64,000 bases of DNA from positions 1,324,501 through 1,388,500 of the forward strand of contig JARFJB010000003.1 in NCBI GenBank assembly GCA_036346205.1, read 5' to 3'. Below, piece by piece: positions 1 through 10,156 of this stretch. The stretch comes from Vesta saturnalis. Its lineage: Eukaryota; Arthropoda; Insecta; Coleoptera; Lampyridae. Position 1 is the stretch's first letter, and every line of letters starts with the position of its first letter. Below the pieces are notes generated by a model, which saw only the letters and a list, made by a program, of their open reading frames with translations, was not told where the DNA came from and did not search any database. A program made the translations under genes and the position numbers.

Positions 1-200
1 CACCAAGTATAATTAAAACTATACAAAAGGATATTTCGTAAATTATTAATAGAATTTAAAATTATTGCGGGATAATAAGAAATTAATTAGCATTTCTGTG
101 TAAAAGTCGTTTTTTCGTGTTACAAGTGTGGTGCAGTGAATCTAGTTTTGATTTTTTTTAAGCCAACTAGTGTTTGAAATTTGAAACTGGCTCTAGTTAA

Positions 201-567
201 CCGAGTTGGTAGCGTAGTGGTGACACAACCTGCTTAGCATTCGGGAGGTAATGGGTTCAATTCCCGTTACCGTCTACCTTGTTTGAGGTTTTTTCGGGGG
301 GTTTTGCTCATACACATGTGGCAGCATGGTCACTGCATATATACACACCATGTGCGGCTACTTAGACGAATGCTGGGGTAGTATTTTCTCTCTCAGAACC
401 CTAACTCCGTTCCTTCCGATCCTATCCTGACCAAACCCATCCTTAATCCCACCATTGATATATACGTAATGTATGTATGTATGCTGGGAATCCATGATTG
501 TGGCTGAAGGAGCTCGGAAAGCTCGAGCAGCCTGCCCTGAGAATGAAATACGTGGTCTTTTCCTTTT
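201..567 (+). mobile_element. tRNA-derived SINE, family A, near full-length copy
   Basis: The head carries a pol III box A (TGGTAGCGTAGTGG) and box B (GGTTCAATTCC) spaced as in a tRNA, with a TTAGCAT anticodon-loop-like stretch. A ~290-bp body follows and ends in a T-rich tail after GAATGAAATACGTGG. An 11-bp target-site duplication, GCTCTAGTTAA, flanks it at 190-200 and 568-578, which fixes the borders. Related copies lie at 17217-17911, 30003-31385, 31517-31676 and 37783-38153. It is non-coding and depends on a LINE for movement. Confidence 0.88.
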
Positions 568-578
568 GCTCTAGTTAA

Positions 579-1227
579 ATAATATTTTCCTCTCTGTCTT
601 ACTGATACATAAGGAATTTTAATCACAAAATCATTTATTGTAACTTAATTATAAGACTTACAATATTGGTGCACTGATATCAAATGCTCTATTTATCAAG
701 ACGAATCTATTGGTATCAAAATATCCGTATTTCAGTGGTCTTTTATTTTCCATAAGATAGAAGCATAGTTCTTTAACAATAATGTAGTCAAAGTCAAGGC
801 AATCAGATTTTGAGAATGGAAGTTAAAATTTTATCAAAATTTCTCGAAAACGTTTGAAGTTAATGTAAAGATAATCACTGCATTATTTTTTTCTGAACAA
901 CCTATTTATTTAACATTTTTGTCGAAACTAATTAGGGGATCCAATATTTGATGATTTTAATTACATACATGTTAAATGCCTATGTCTCCAAAACTGATTG
1001 ACACAGGGTATATGACAAGCAATGAGATTACACATACGTTAAATATGTTCTACGGACACAAACCCAAACGACGGAAATAGGTGCCTACGAATTGAATTTT
1101 TTCCACGTGTCAACAAACCCAGAAGCTGCAAATTCAAGAAAATTTCAAACAAGGCCCTCCGTTCGTTTATCGTACCAGCTTTTAGGTACTGTTGTTACAA
1201 TTCAGTTTTTCCAGAAAGTAAAATAAA
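579..1227. other. No recognisable gene; possible retroelement leader
   Basis: AT-rich sequence without a convincing ORF, splice pattern or repeat partner in the window. It lies directly upstream of the gag-like stretch at 1228, so part may be the leader or long terminal repeat of the decayed gypsy element, but no direct-repeat partner was found downstream of 12140. Confidence 0.4.
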
Positions 1228-2140
1228 ATGGCGTCAGATCTTTCAAACGTGGATTTTACTAAAGTTTTTGGAGAACTTACGACCGTTCTCAAATCAATTC
1301 AAGAAACGCAATAGTTAATGATTACACACAATAAAAAAAACAAGCAATTACGAAAAAACATGTACATCCTTATGAAACAATGAGTCTTTCCTACCTACAG
1401 TGCCTGGACAATCACCTAAAGTTACGCGGAATACACAATGAAAGCCCGAATAAAGATAGTCTGTGTTCAAATTTTAATAGGGTGTTTAAGCCTGAAAATT
1501 TACTAAACGTTAACTAAACTAACTGCGCTCGACTTACCCAGTTCAAAAGATTACGACTATTTCATAAAATTGCTAAAAGAACAGCTTTCTCCTCAAGAAA
1601 GCGTTATTGCACATTAGCATGATCAGCATGAGGGAGAAACGTTTCCAAATTAGTCGCTGAATTAAAAAAGATGACAATTTACTGTGAATTCACCTGTTCG
1701 GAATGTAGTAAGTCGATGGTTAATACGCACCTTCGAACGCAATTTATACGAGGGAGATGGAACAGCGAAATACGTGAGACTATTACAACCAAAATCTACA
1801 GTTACATTCGACGAAATCGTAAGAATTGCGCAATCGATTGAAATTTCGAAAAAATAATCAATACGAATGCAATGTTCGAATTACAATTCAACGAATTCAA
1901 TCAGGAAATACACTCCTAAGAAACTGTCAGTACGACAACTCAGAAAAAATTCAAACAGACTCCTAGAATTGCTGGAAAAGACACCCATAAAACAAACGCT
2001 TCGCAAAAATCTAAACTGTACAAATTGCAATAAAAAGGGGTGTATTCAAACCGTTTACTTACAAAAAGATACTAGGAAGTCCAAAAAGGAAAAACATTTA
2101 CAAACTGATTAAGACTCGCACGACGATTCGTACCCGATTC
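1228..2140 (+). pseudogene. Ty3/gypsy gag-like remnant
   Basis: Decayed gag of an LTR retrotransposon. A start at 1228 opens a short reading frame (MASDLSNVDF...) that soon meets stops. Further on, a basic region leads into a Cys-rich stretch near 2018-2045 (CTNCNKKGC) resembling a degraded CCHC zinc knuckle, which in the family binds genomic RNA. Several stops and frame changes make it non-functional. Assignment rests mainly on its position upstream of clear protease/RT/integrase remnants in the same orientation. Confidence 0.6.
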
Positions 2141-2236
2141 ACGAAACTGTTGTTTGCAATTACATTAATACATCAAAAACAATTCTTCCGATGAATTGAG
2201 CGATACAAAAATAACTAGGTGAATGTTACAGGACTT

Positions 2237-3268
2237 TCTTGCAAAATACTAAAAAATATACGGGGTATTTTTATATTTTTGAAATATTCAGCTATTTTAG
2301 ACATATTTAATAAAAGCCAAAAACTAATCCTAATAATCCCCCCCCCCCTCTCCGAGACATCCAGACATCATGGCCGATCTTGACGAAACTTGGCCAAAAG
2401 TTGTAAAATGAGATAATAAGTCGATCGTGAAAAAAAATTTGATTGCATAGCCTTCTATACCCACATATGTCCTATATGTAGGTTGAAAGTTAAAAATAGA
2501 TATCTCGCTTATCTTTCAAGATAACTATGGACTGTTTCATGTCATTTTAAAGCAAATTTCGCTCCCTTTCAAATAAAGTAAGAGTATGTGTATGTTATAC
2601 CAGCCATTTCCGGAAAAACCGTAAGTAGTGTTTTACATCAGGATAATATCATTTCATTAGCGCAAATGAACAAAGTTTATTTCCAAAAATGCCAAGTTTG
2701 TAACCAAAATAGTTAGAAAGTTATAACAATATCAATATAAAATATTTGAAAATTCATATCTTCTACCCCTTAACCCCTAACCCCTTAAATTTAGGGAAAT
2801 TTATACCGTAATTTATTACGTAAAGAAATCTCTTGAAAGAACTTTTATTACTACGCATATATATTTCCAGTTCTTTTATATCTTGAACGGCATCGGAAAT
2901 ATATATTTCTACAAAAAGAACGTATATGTGACTGCAACAGCGGCCATATTCCATTTTGAAAGTTTTAAAAAATTGCATTTCATGCAAGGTACTGATGACC
3001 TGAATTTCAATCATATATGCTAAAATTTGAAAATTTGCCGCCAAAATAACAAACTTGTTTGTCTCGTAGGTCTTTATTTCAAATTTCATCAAAATCGTCC
3101 GTATAGTTTCGGCTGGCGAGAGACCACAGACACACACATACATTTTGATAAATTAAAAAATTTTTTTTTCGAGTTCAGGGAGTCGTAAAACATCAAAATA
3201 ACGCAACTTATATTTTTTCGATTTTTTTTTCGACCACAATACTTCCTTGTTTAGCAAGAAAGTAAAAA
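2237..3268. mobile_element. Non-autonomous DNA element inside gypsy gag-pol
   Basis: About 1 kb with short terminal inverted repeats: ACTTTCTTGC at the left end and its reverse complement GCAAGAAAGT at the right. The gypsy reading (gag, then protease) resumes immediately beyond it, so this is an insertion. Inside are a C-run, a CCCTTAACCCCTAACCCC stretch at 2766-2788 and a motif before 3140 rich in ACACACA. A 126-residue open stretch on the - strand (2763-3143) has no recognised domain. Superfamily unknown; the target duplication was not resolved. Confidence 0.5.
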
Positions 3269-3794
3269 TGAAGCTTGGTACACGAGCAGCGTCTCTACAA
3301 TTTCTAAGAAGCTATTCAAGACTTAATGCAAAACTCGATAAAAATTCGCCTAATTTAAATACCTATACGAGGGAAATCGTACAATTGTAACCGTTAAACG
3401 ACAGGAAACATTTACGTTTTACTGAAAAAAGTCGATTCAATTTTTGGAGGAGATTGGTTCAGATATATTAAAATAAATTGGGAAGAAGTTAGCCAAATTA
3501 CACGTAACTCTCCAGAAAATACAAACTTGGAGAATATTCTACATGACTATAAAGATGTACTATGATACGAGGGAATTACGTCTACAGTCATAAACTACAA
3601 GATCCAACCAATTTTCATGAAGCTCAGACCTGTTCCATACACTCCAAGACAAAAAATCGAAGATTTGGACAATCTTGAAAGGAGTTAAAGAAAAAGTTAC
3701 TCATTCGGCCTGGGGTACACCAATCGTTCCTATCACACGAAAATATGGCCGCACTCGAATCTATGCAGCGTACAATGTTACCATCAACAAGGTC
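3269..3794 (+). pseudogene. Ty3/gypsy protease and N-terminal reverse transcriptase remnant
   Basis: Contains the protease active-site neighbourhood (KLGTRAAS near 3275, where the family has a DTGA core, so the catalytic Asp and Gly are lost). From 3675 it contains the N-terminal RT block, including AWGTPIVPITRKYG, a hallmark of Ty3/gypsy polymerases. The reading stops abruptly at 3794, where the 6356-bp element is inserted, and resumes in frame at 10157. Internal stops precede the RT block. Confidence 0.85.
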
Positions 3795-5318
3795 AGTAGA
3801 TATACTATGGCACTTCTGATCCACTTTTGTCACCAGATTTGGAAAGTCACCAGAAAAGTCACTACATTTCTAGGTTGGTAACATTGCCTGTTTCAAGGTC
3901 ACCGCAGGCCACGTTGTAGGTTGTAAACCCTGCTTCTTCAAGGTCACCGCGGCCACGAGGTTTCCAAGCTCATCACCCTAGTCTTCAAGGTCAGGGTCAC
4001 CAATCAATTCTCTGGCTGAGTGTTAATTGCTCACGCCCCCAGGAAGTTCATTGAGCTCTGTCTCAAGGTCACATGAGAGAACAAAAGCGATTCATTATTC
4101 TGGTCGAGTCATAAAAATAGATTGTTACCTAGATACATCTCAATTCTAGGAAATCAATTTTAAAGAACAAAGGCGATCTATTGTTCAAGCTGGCGCTTTA
4201 AAGTCTATGCTTATAATTTTCAAGGTCACATGAGAAAAGAACAAAAGCGATTCATTATTCTGGTCGAGTCATAAAAATAGATTGTTACCTAGATGCATAT
4301 CAATTCTAGGAAATCAATTTTGAAGAACAAAGGCGATCTATTGTTCAAGTCGACGCTTCAAAGTCTATGCTTATAATTTTCAAGGTCACATAAGAAAAGA
4401 ACAAAAGCGATTCATTGTTGTCATGATTCCTAAAAATAGATTGTTATCCAGCTACCCCCCACCTCAATTCCAGGAAATCAAGAACAAAGGGGGTCCATTG
4501 TTCAAGCCGACGCTTCAAAGTCTATGCTTACAATTTTCAAGGTCACACGAGAGGACAAAAGCGATTCATTGTTCTGGTCGAGTTATAAAAATAGATTGTT
4601 ATCTAAATACATCTCAATTCTAAGAAATCAACTTTCAAGAACAAAGGCGATCCATTGTTCAGGCCGACGCTTCAAAGTCTATGCTTACAATTTTCAAGAT
4701 CACACCGTTGAGAAAAGAACAAAGACGATCCATTGTTCCGTTATAATTTCTAAAAATAGATTGTTATCTAAATACACTTCAATTCTGAGAAATCAACTTT
4801 CAAGAACAAAGGCAATCCATTGTTCAAGACGACGCTTCAAGGTCTATGCTTATAATTTTCGAGGTCACACATCTAATGAAAGAACAAAGGCGATTCATTG
4901 TTTTGGCTGAGTCATAGCTTCCGAAATTCTGAGAAATCAAGAACAAAGACGATGCATTGTTCAGACTAATGCTATAATGTTTACTACCCATACATTCAGC
5001 TTTCCTTAAAGCCTTCATATCAGGATCTGAGATCCTTTTACTTTGAGACATTGTTCGTGACTTATTACAAACCTACGTCTCTTAAACTTATATGCAAAAA
5101 CACAAATTAAAATCTTTTTATTATACAGTTACGTAAACCCAAATTTCAAAGTTAATTCCGAGAAATCTATTTTCAAGGTAATCCGAATTTATCCAACCTT
5201 ACCCGACTATCAAATAGATTGTCAATGGTTAAAATGTATTTCTATCAATTTTCAAGGTCATAAGTCCTAGACATCAATCTACAGGGGTATCCCGATATAT
5301 GACCGGTAAATGTATATA
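3795..5318 (+). repeat. Left terminal inverted repeat with ~160-bp tandem units
   Basis: After a ~280-bp unique outer part, the arm is built from about five tandem units of 154-165 bp, with starts near 4081, 4240, 4400, 4554, 4717 and 4886. Each begins with a version of ACAAAAGCGATTCATTGTTC and ends at TTTTCAAGGTCAC. It is the reverse complement of 8792-10150 with small indels. The exact 9-mer TCAAGGTCA recurs at 3893, 3938, 3985, 4063, 4220, 4380, 4537 and 5252. Confidence 0.9.
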
Positions 5319-6240
5319 GGAGGATGCTCTTCAAAGTTACGTATACTATAGGATACACCTTCTCGTTTTCAAGACCATTGCGTACACACATTGCATGCGT
5401 ATATTCTTCAAGACCACGTATAGTGATCCACTTAGTAATTTATTAAGAAAAACATGCAAGTGCATTAGGTCACGTACACTTTCCATGCATCAAGCAATTC
5501 TGATTGGATCAGGGTCATAATTCCTAGAAATTACCTGCATGGGGTATTCAAATAGACTTTTCAAGGTGTGAAGGATTCTATTTTTCAGGGCCAGGTCACC
5601 AAACTGGTTGAGACCAAGTGTAGGAAATGTTCAAGGTTAGGTTTAGTAGCATTCCTAATCAAGGTCGCGTATTCTTGGAAATCAATTCCCAAGTTGGGTA
5701 AAGTTCATTGAAGGTGTGAGTCATCCATTGAAATTTTGCAAGGTAACACCCTTTTGACGAGACATTTTCAAGGTCACCAAACAATTCTTAGAATTTAGTC
5801 GAGTCAGAGCCGTGTGTCAAATCCTAGAAATCAATTTTCAAGGTCACCTGCAGGGGTATCATATTACAATTCAAACAGATTGTAAAGTAGGTTCATGGCT
5901 AAATGGAGTCAAGGTCAAAATTTACTGGTATCAATTTTCAAGGTCACACACAGGGTATTCATAGAAATCAATTCCTAATCAATCACTTTTGTATAGGTCG
6001 TAGAAGTTATTACAATTCCTAGAAATCAATTTTCAGGGTCACCTGTAGTGGTACCATAGTTCATGGAATGATAGATTGTTATCTATGCTAAAAAATAGGT
6101 CAAGGTTAAATCGGTTATATTAGCTAAATCCTCTTCAAGTCAAATATAAAAATAGAAATTAGGTCATCAGCAAGGGAGGGGGTTAGATGTAGAAGTGGTT
6201 AAGGTATTTAAGCAGTAATGTGCAAATAAAATTGATTCAA
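5319..6240 (+). repeat. Interior stretch rich in TCAAGGTCA-type motifs
   Basis: Not part of the inverted arm but continues its motif vocabulary. CAAGGTCA occurs in several contexts between 5640 and 5950 (for example TTTTCAAGGTCACC and GTCAAGGTCAAAA), with near matches at 5559, 5618, 5738, 6028 and 6089. No ORF is present. It leads directly to the small ORF at 6248 and may act as its upstream region. Confidence 0.6.
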
Positions 6241-6247
6241 TATGTGA

Positions 6248-6592
6248 ATGTGCTACGCTGCTGAATCATGGACCAAAGCGGTAGATGCACATATAGCCGT
6301 GGAACGTTTACTCCAACAATTGACGACATTGGCATTTTATACTAATCATGAGGTAGTATATGGTTTAGGACGCTTTCAAACGGAAGAGGACTGTCATGCA
6401 CTTGCAAAGAAATATGAAAATGGTGTAAAAATATGTGAAACGTATTTAAAGGGTCGATATTGTTTGACTTGTTTAATACAAAAGTTAAGTGCGGCACAAC
6501 TAGAAGAGTTCACTCCAGACTTGAAGGAGTGGGAAGGTGGGGATACCAGTGAAAATGAAAAGGGGGAAGAAGGGGAATATGAAGGGCAGTAG
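6248..6592 (+). CDS. Unidentified 114-residue ORF inside the long-TIR element
   Basis: An open frame from the ATG at 6248 to the TAG at 6590, not recognised as any family. The N-terminal ~85 residues look globular and Cys-containing, with a CETYLKGRYCLTC cluster around residues 64-76 that includes CxxC and could bind metal or form disulfides. The C-terminal ~20 residues are strongly acidic (Glu/Gly/Asp). AATAAA lies about 50 bp downstream (near 6641), suggesting a transcript end. The next possible Met is far inside, so this start is the simplest, although an upstream spliced exon is possible. It could be an element-encoded accessory protein or a host exon captured by the element. Confidence 0.5.
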   Translation: MCYAAESWTKAVDAHIAVERLLQQLTTLAFYTNHEVVYGLGRFQTEEDCHALAKKYENGVKICETYLKGRYCLTCLIQKLSAAQLEEFTPDLKEWEGGDTSENEKGEEGEYEGQ

Positions 6593-7688
6593 TCAGTTAC
6601 TAATTATATTTTCTCGATTAGAAAAAGATGTATAATTAAAAATAAAACTTTAATGATTGTTGTTGTGAATATATAGCGCTCTTTTACATAAACAAAGGAT
6701 GTGTTCATAAGTAGTCTGGGTGCAGCCGGAAAAAAACAACAAACAACATCGTCCCCAGCCATATGTAAACATGATTTAACTAGAATCATTTCATATTTAT
6801 CGTCGGAATAGGAAAAATGAACATAATTGACATAATATACAGGGTGTTCCCATCAAAGGGAAACATGCATCTAATTGCGTTATTCAATTAAAGGACATTC
6901 AAGATGTTATAAATGCTAAGTATAATATTAATTCATATAACACTGTATGGAAATATTGTACTATCAACATACAACAAGTTTAGCGTTCCTTGGAGGTTAA
7001 ATTCTTGGAAATAGTAAATAAGCGTTACCATTGCTCAATTCTAACAATAGAATCAGTTCATGGACACAAGAAGAATGATGGGGTTGTTGTCTATGTTAAT
7101 ATCAAGGTTATTGACTAAATTGTAATAAAAAGCGTGGTCTCATACTACGGTCCTAACTGCCAGGATGAGGTCCTAAAAACCGGATCCCAAAGGCAGATAA
7201 TCGTTTTCCAAAACAGGGGAGCCGTTACTCAACACAGGTAACCGTTTCCCCCTACAGAGCCAAGTAGCTCATTAATCGTGGCTGAGGCTAAATTTAACTA
7301 GGTCAAAACCTAAACATGGAATCTGGTCGTGAGGGGTTGAAGTTTTAGAAATCCCAATTCGTGGAAATCGGAAGGTTGCATCCAAGTACAATTCTTAGAA
7401 ATCTGAAAGTAGGTACTGATAGAACTCGTTTTATATTATAGAAAAAGCTAAGCCGCTTAAATCACCTACTGTGGGGGTATTTTTATGGGTCAAGGTACTG
7501 ATAGGGGGTAGTTTCTATAAATCCCTTTAAATCACCTACTTTTAGGGGTAAAGGGTAGCTTTTCCAATAGTTATAGGTACTATGTCAACGAGGCTTATCA
7601 TCCAGGGGTGCTTTAGATAAAGTCTGACCCCGAGAAAAATATGAACTTAGAAATTCTGCGTCGCTTTTGAGAAGAAGAATGACTATTT

Positions 7689-7880
7689 ATGTTTTTGGCT
7701 AGTATACAATATAATGAAGCGATGAAAATACCTATTAGGAAAGATGATGATGTGTCGTGGACTACATTAAACGAGAATCAGTTGAAGGAAATTGAATATG
7801 AGAAACAAATAATAAATAAAATAGACATGATCCAGCAAAGGTATTACAAAATGTTAAGTGACTGTCACTTCCCATAATAT
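7689..7880 (+). CDS. Unidentified 62-residue ORF, probably a C-terminal exon
   Basis: An open frame ending at TAA (7875-7877). The last ~45 residues are helical and charged (ENQLKEIEYEKQ, then KIDMIQQRYYKM), suggesting a short coiled coil. DNA covering this C-terminal half (about 7740-7893) is repeated at 8638-8793 with silent and missense changes. No family was recognised. It may be the last exon of a spliced element gene, because codons upstream of 7689 are not open for long. Confidence 0.4.
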
Positions 7881-7974
7881 GTATATTTACTTAAATCGAT
7901 TTTTTATCTGTATATATAGATAAATATTGTGGTTAATAAATTATAAGTTTTATAAAAAATATTTTACTTGTTAG

Positions 7975-8425
7975 ATGACCTTGAAGCATTAGTCTGAACA
8001 ATGCATCGTCTTTGTTCTTGATTTCTCAGAATTTCGGAAGCTATGACTCAGCCAAAACAATGAATCGCCTTTGTTCATTTATCAGAGGTGTGACCTTGAA
8101 AATTATAAGCATAGACTTTGAAGCGTTGCTTAGAACAATGGATCGCCTTTGTTCTTGAAAGTTGGTTTCTCAGAATTGAGATGTATTTAGATAACAATCT
8201 ATTTTTAGAAATTATAACGGAACAATGGATCGTCTTTGTTCATTTCTCATGTGACCTTGACAATTGTAAGCATAGAATTTGAACCGTCGGCTTGAACAAT
8301 GTATCGTCTTTGTTCTTGAAAATTGATTTCTCAGAATCAAAGTGTATTTAGATAACAACCTATTTTTAGAAATTACAACGGAACAATGGTTCGTCTTTGT
8401 CCTTTCTCAGAGGTGTGACCTTGAA
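7975..8425 (-). repeat. Internal duplicate of the arm's tandem units
   Basis: Carries units of the inverted arm in the right-arm orientation: 7980-8080 is almost identical to 9120-9215, followed by two more units. It ends at TGACCTTGA just before a short stretch (8428-8525) where AACGGTTACCTGT-like and CTGTTTTGGAAA-like motifs recur. Counterparts of that stretch sit in inverse orientation near 7190-7260. Confidence 0.75.
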
Positions 8426-8637
8426 GGGGAACGGTTACCTGTGTTGCTAAACAGCCATCTGTTTTGGAAAACGGACCCCTGTTTTAGGAAACGTCTACCT
8501 GTTTTGGGAACGGAACCACTTGAGGGCACTTTGCTGGGGATTTACCATATTAAACATTGCTTGATCACCTTGAAGCATGCATAGACAACACCTCAGGGCT
8601 TGCGTAGGTTTGTAATAAGTCTCGAACAATGTCTCAA

Positions 8638-8793
8638 GGAAAGCTGATGATGTATCGTGGACGACATTAAACGAAAATCAGTTGAAGGAAATTGAATGTG
8701 AGAAACAAATAATGAATAAAATAGACATGATCCAGCAAAGGTATTACAAAATGTTAAGTGACTGTCACTTCCCATAATATGTATATTTACTTA
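8638..8793 (+). pseudogene. Second copy of the 7740-7893 coding segment
   Basis: About 155 bp closely matching 7740-7893, including the same stop codon and the following TAATATGTATATTTACTTA. It has no start of its own and abuts the right inverted arm at 8792. It looks like a segmental duplication or gene-conversion product within the element. Confidence 0.75.
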
Positions 8794-10150
8794 TACATTT
8801 ACCGGTCATATATCAGGATACCCTGTAGGTTGATGTCTAGGACTTATGACCTTGAAAATTGATAGAAATACATTTTAACCATTGACAATCTGTTTGATAG
8901 TCGGTAAGGTTGGATAAATTCGGATCACCTTGAAAATAGATTTCTCGGAATTAACTTTGAAATTAACGTAACTGTATAATTAAAAGATTTTAATTTGTGT
9001 TTTGCATATAAGTTTAAGAGACGTAGGTTTGTAATAAGTCACGAACAATGTCTCAAAGTAAAGGATCTCAGATCCTGATATGAAGCTTTAAGGAAAGCTT
9101 AATGTATGGCTAGTAAACATTATAGCATTAGTCTGAACAATGCATCGTCTTTGTTCTTGATTTCTCAGAATTTCGGAAGCTATGACTCAGCCAAAACAAT
9201 GAATCGCCTTTGTTCTTTCATTAGATGTGTTCGAAAATTATAAGCATAGACCTTGAAGCGTCGTCTTGAACAATGGATTGCCTTTGTTCTTGAAAGTTGA
9301 TTTCTCAGAATTGAAGTGTATTTAGATAACAATCTATTTTTAGAAATTATAACGGAACAATGGATCGTCTTTGTTCTTTTCTCAAAGGCGTGATCTTGAA
9401 AATTGTAAGCATAGACTTTGAAGCGTCGGCCTGAACAATGGATCGCCTTTGTTCTTGAAAGTTGATTTCTTAGAATTGAGATGTATTTAGATAACAATCT
9501 ATTTTTATAACTCGACCAGAACAATGAATCGCTTTTGTTCTCTCGTGTGACCTTGAAAATTGTAAGCATAGACTTTGAAGCGTCGGCTTGAACAATGGAC
9601 CCCCTTTGTTCTTGATTTCCTGGAATTGAGGTGGGGGGTAGCTGGATAACAATCTATTTTTAGGAATCATGACAACAATGAATCGCTTTTGTTCTTTTCT
9701 TATGTGACCTTAAAATTATAAGCATAGACTTTGAAGCGTCGACTTGAACAATAGATCGCCTTTGTTCTTTAAAATTGATTTCCTAGAATTGAGATGTATC
9801 TAGGTAACAATCTATTTTTATGACTCGACCAGAATAATGAATCGCTTTTGTTCTCTCGTGTGACCTTGAGACAGAGCTCAATGAACTTCCTGGGGCGTGA
9901 GCAATTAACACTCAGCCAGAGAATTGATTGGTGACCCTGACCTTGAAGACTAGGGTGATGAGCTTGGAAACCTCGTGGCCGCGGTGACCATGAAGAAGCA
10001 GGGTTACCAACCTACAACGTGCCCTGCGGCGACCTTGAAACAGGCAATGTTACCAACCTAGGAATCTAGTGACCTTTCTGGTGACTTTTTCCAAATCTGG
10101 TGACAAATCTAGTGACAAAAGTGGATCAGAAGTGCCATAGTATATCTACT
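8792..10150 (-). repeat. Right terminal inverted repeat
   Basis: Reverse complement of 3795-5318, holding the same ~160-bp units (TGACCTTGA on the + strand) and ending TATATCTACT. It is about 165 bp shorter than the left arm. The unit order is conserved, so the two arms were probably copied from each other rather than amplified independently. Confidence 0.9.
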
Positions 10151-10156
10151 AAGGTC

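Larger units (their letters stand above)
3795..10150. mobile_element. 6.36-kb element with long terminal inverted repeats and 6-bp TSD (Polinton/Maverick-like or novel)
   Basis: Both ends share AGTAGATATACTATGGCACT in opposite orientation. AAGGTC is duplicated at 3789-3794 and 10151-10156. Removing the element and one copy restores the gypsy RT reading exactly, so the borders are certain. The inverted arms are about 1524 bp (3795-5318) and 1359 bp (8792-10150). A 6-bp TSD, 5'-AG termini and kilobase-scale inverted repeats are the Polinton/Maverick hallmarks, but those elements are usually 15-20 kb. No DNA polymerase B, integrase, ATPase, protease or capsid-like ORF is visible, so it would be a deletion derivative or another element class. 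Confidence 0.85.

Noticed and set aside
2766..2788. CCCTTAACCCCTAACCCC resembling telomeric repeat
   Set aside because: Only a few irregular units. Insect telomeres are usually TTAGG-based, and the stretch lies inside an inserted element.
4081..4910. CRISPR-like regularly spaced repeats
   Set aside because: The ~160-bp units are contiguous diverged tandem repeats inside a transposon arm, not short identical repeats with unique spacers, and the genome is eukaryotic.
4423..4910. Open frames in the left arm and their mirror images at 9180-9670
   Set aside because: They are repeats of the same ~160-bp unit read as protein (RTKAIHCSGR recurring). They exist because of the tandem structure, with no recognised domain.
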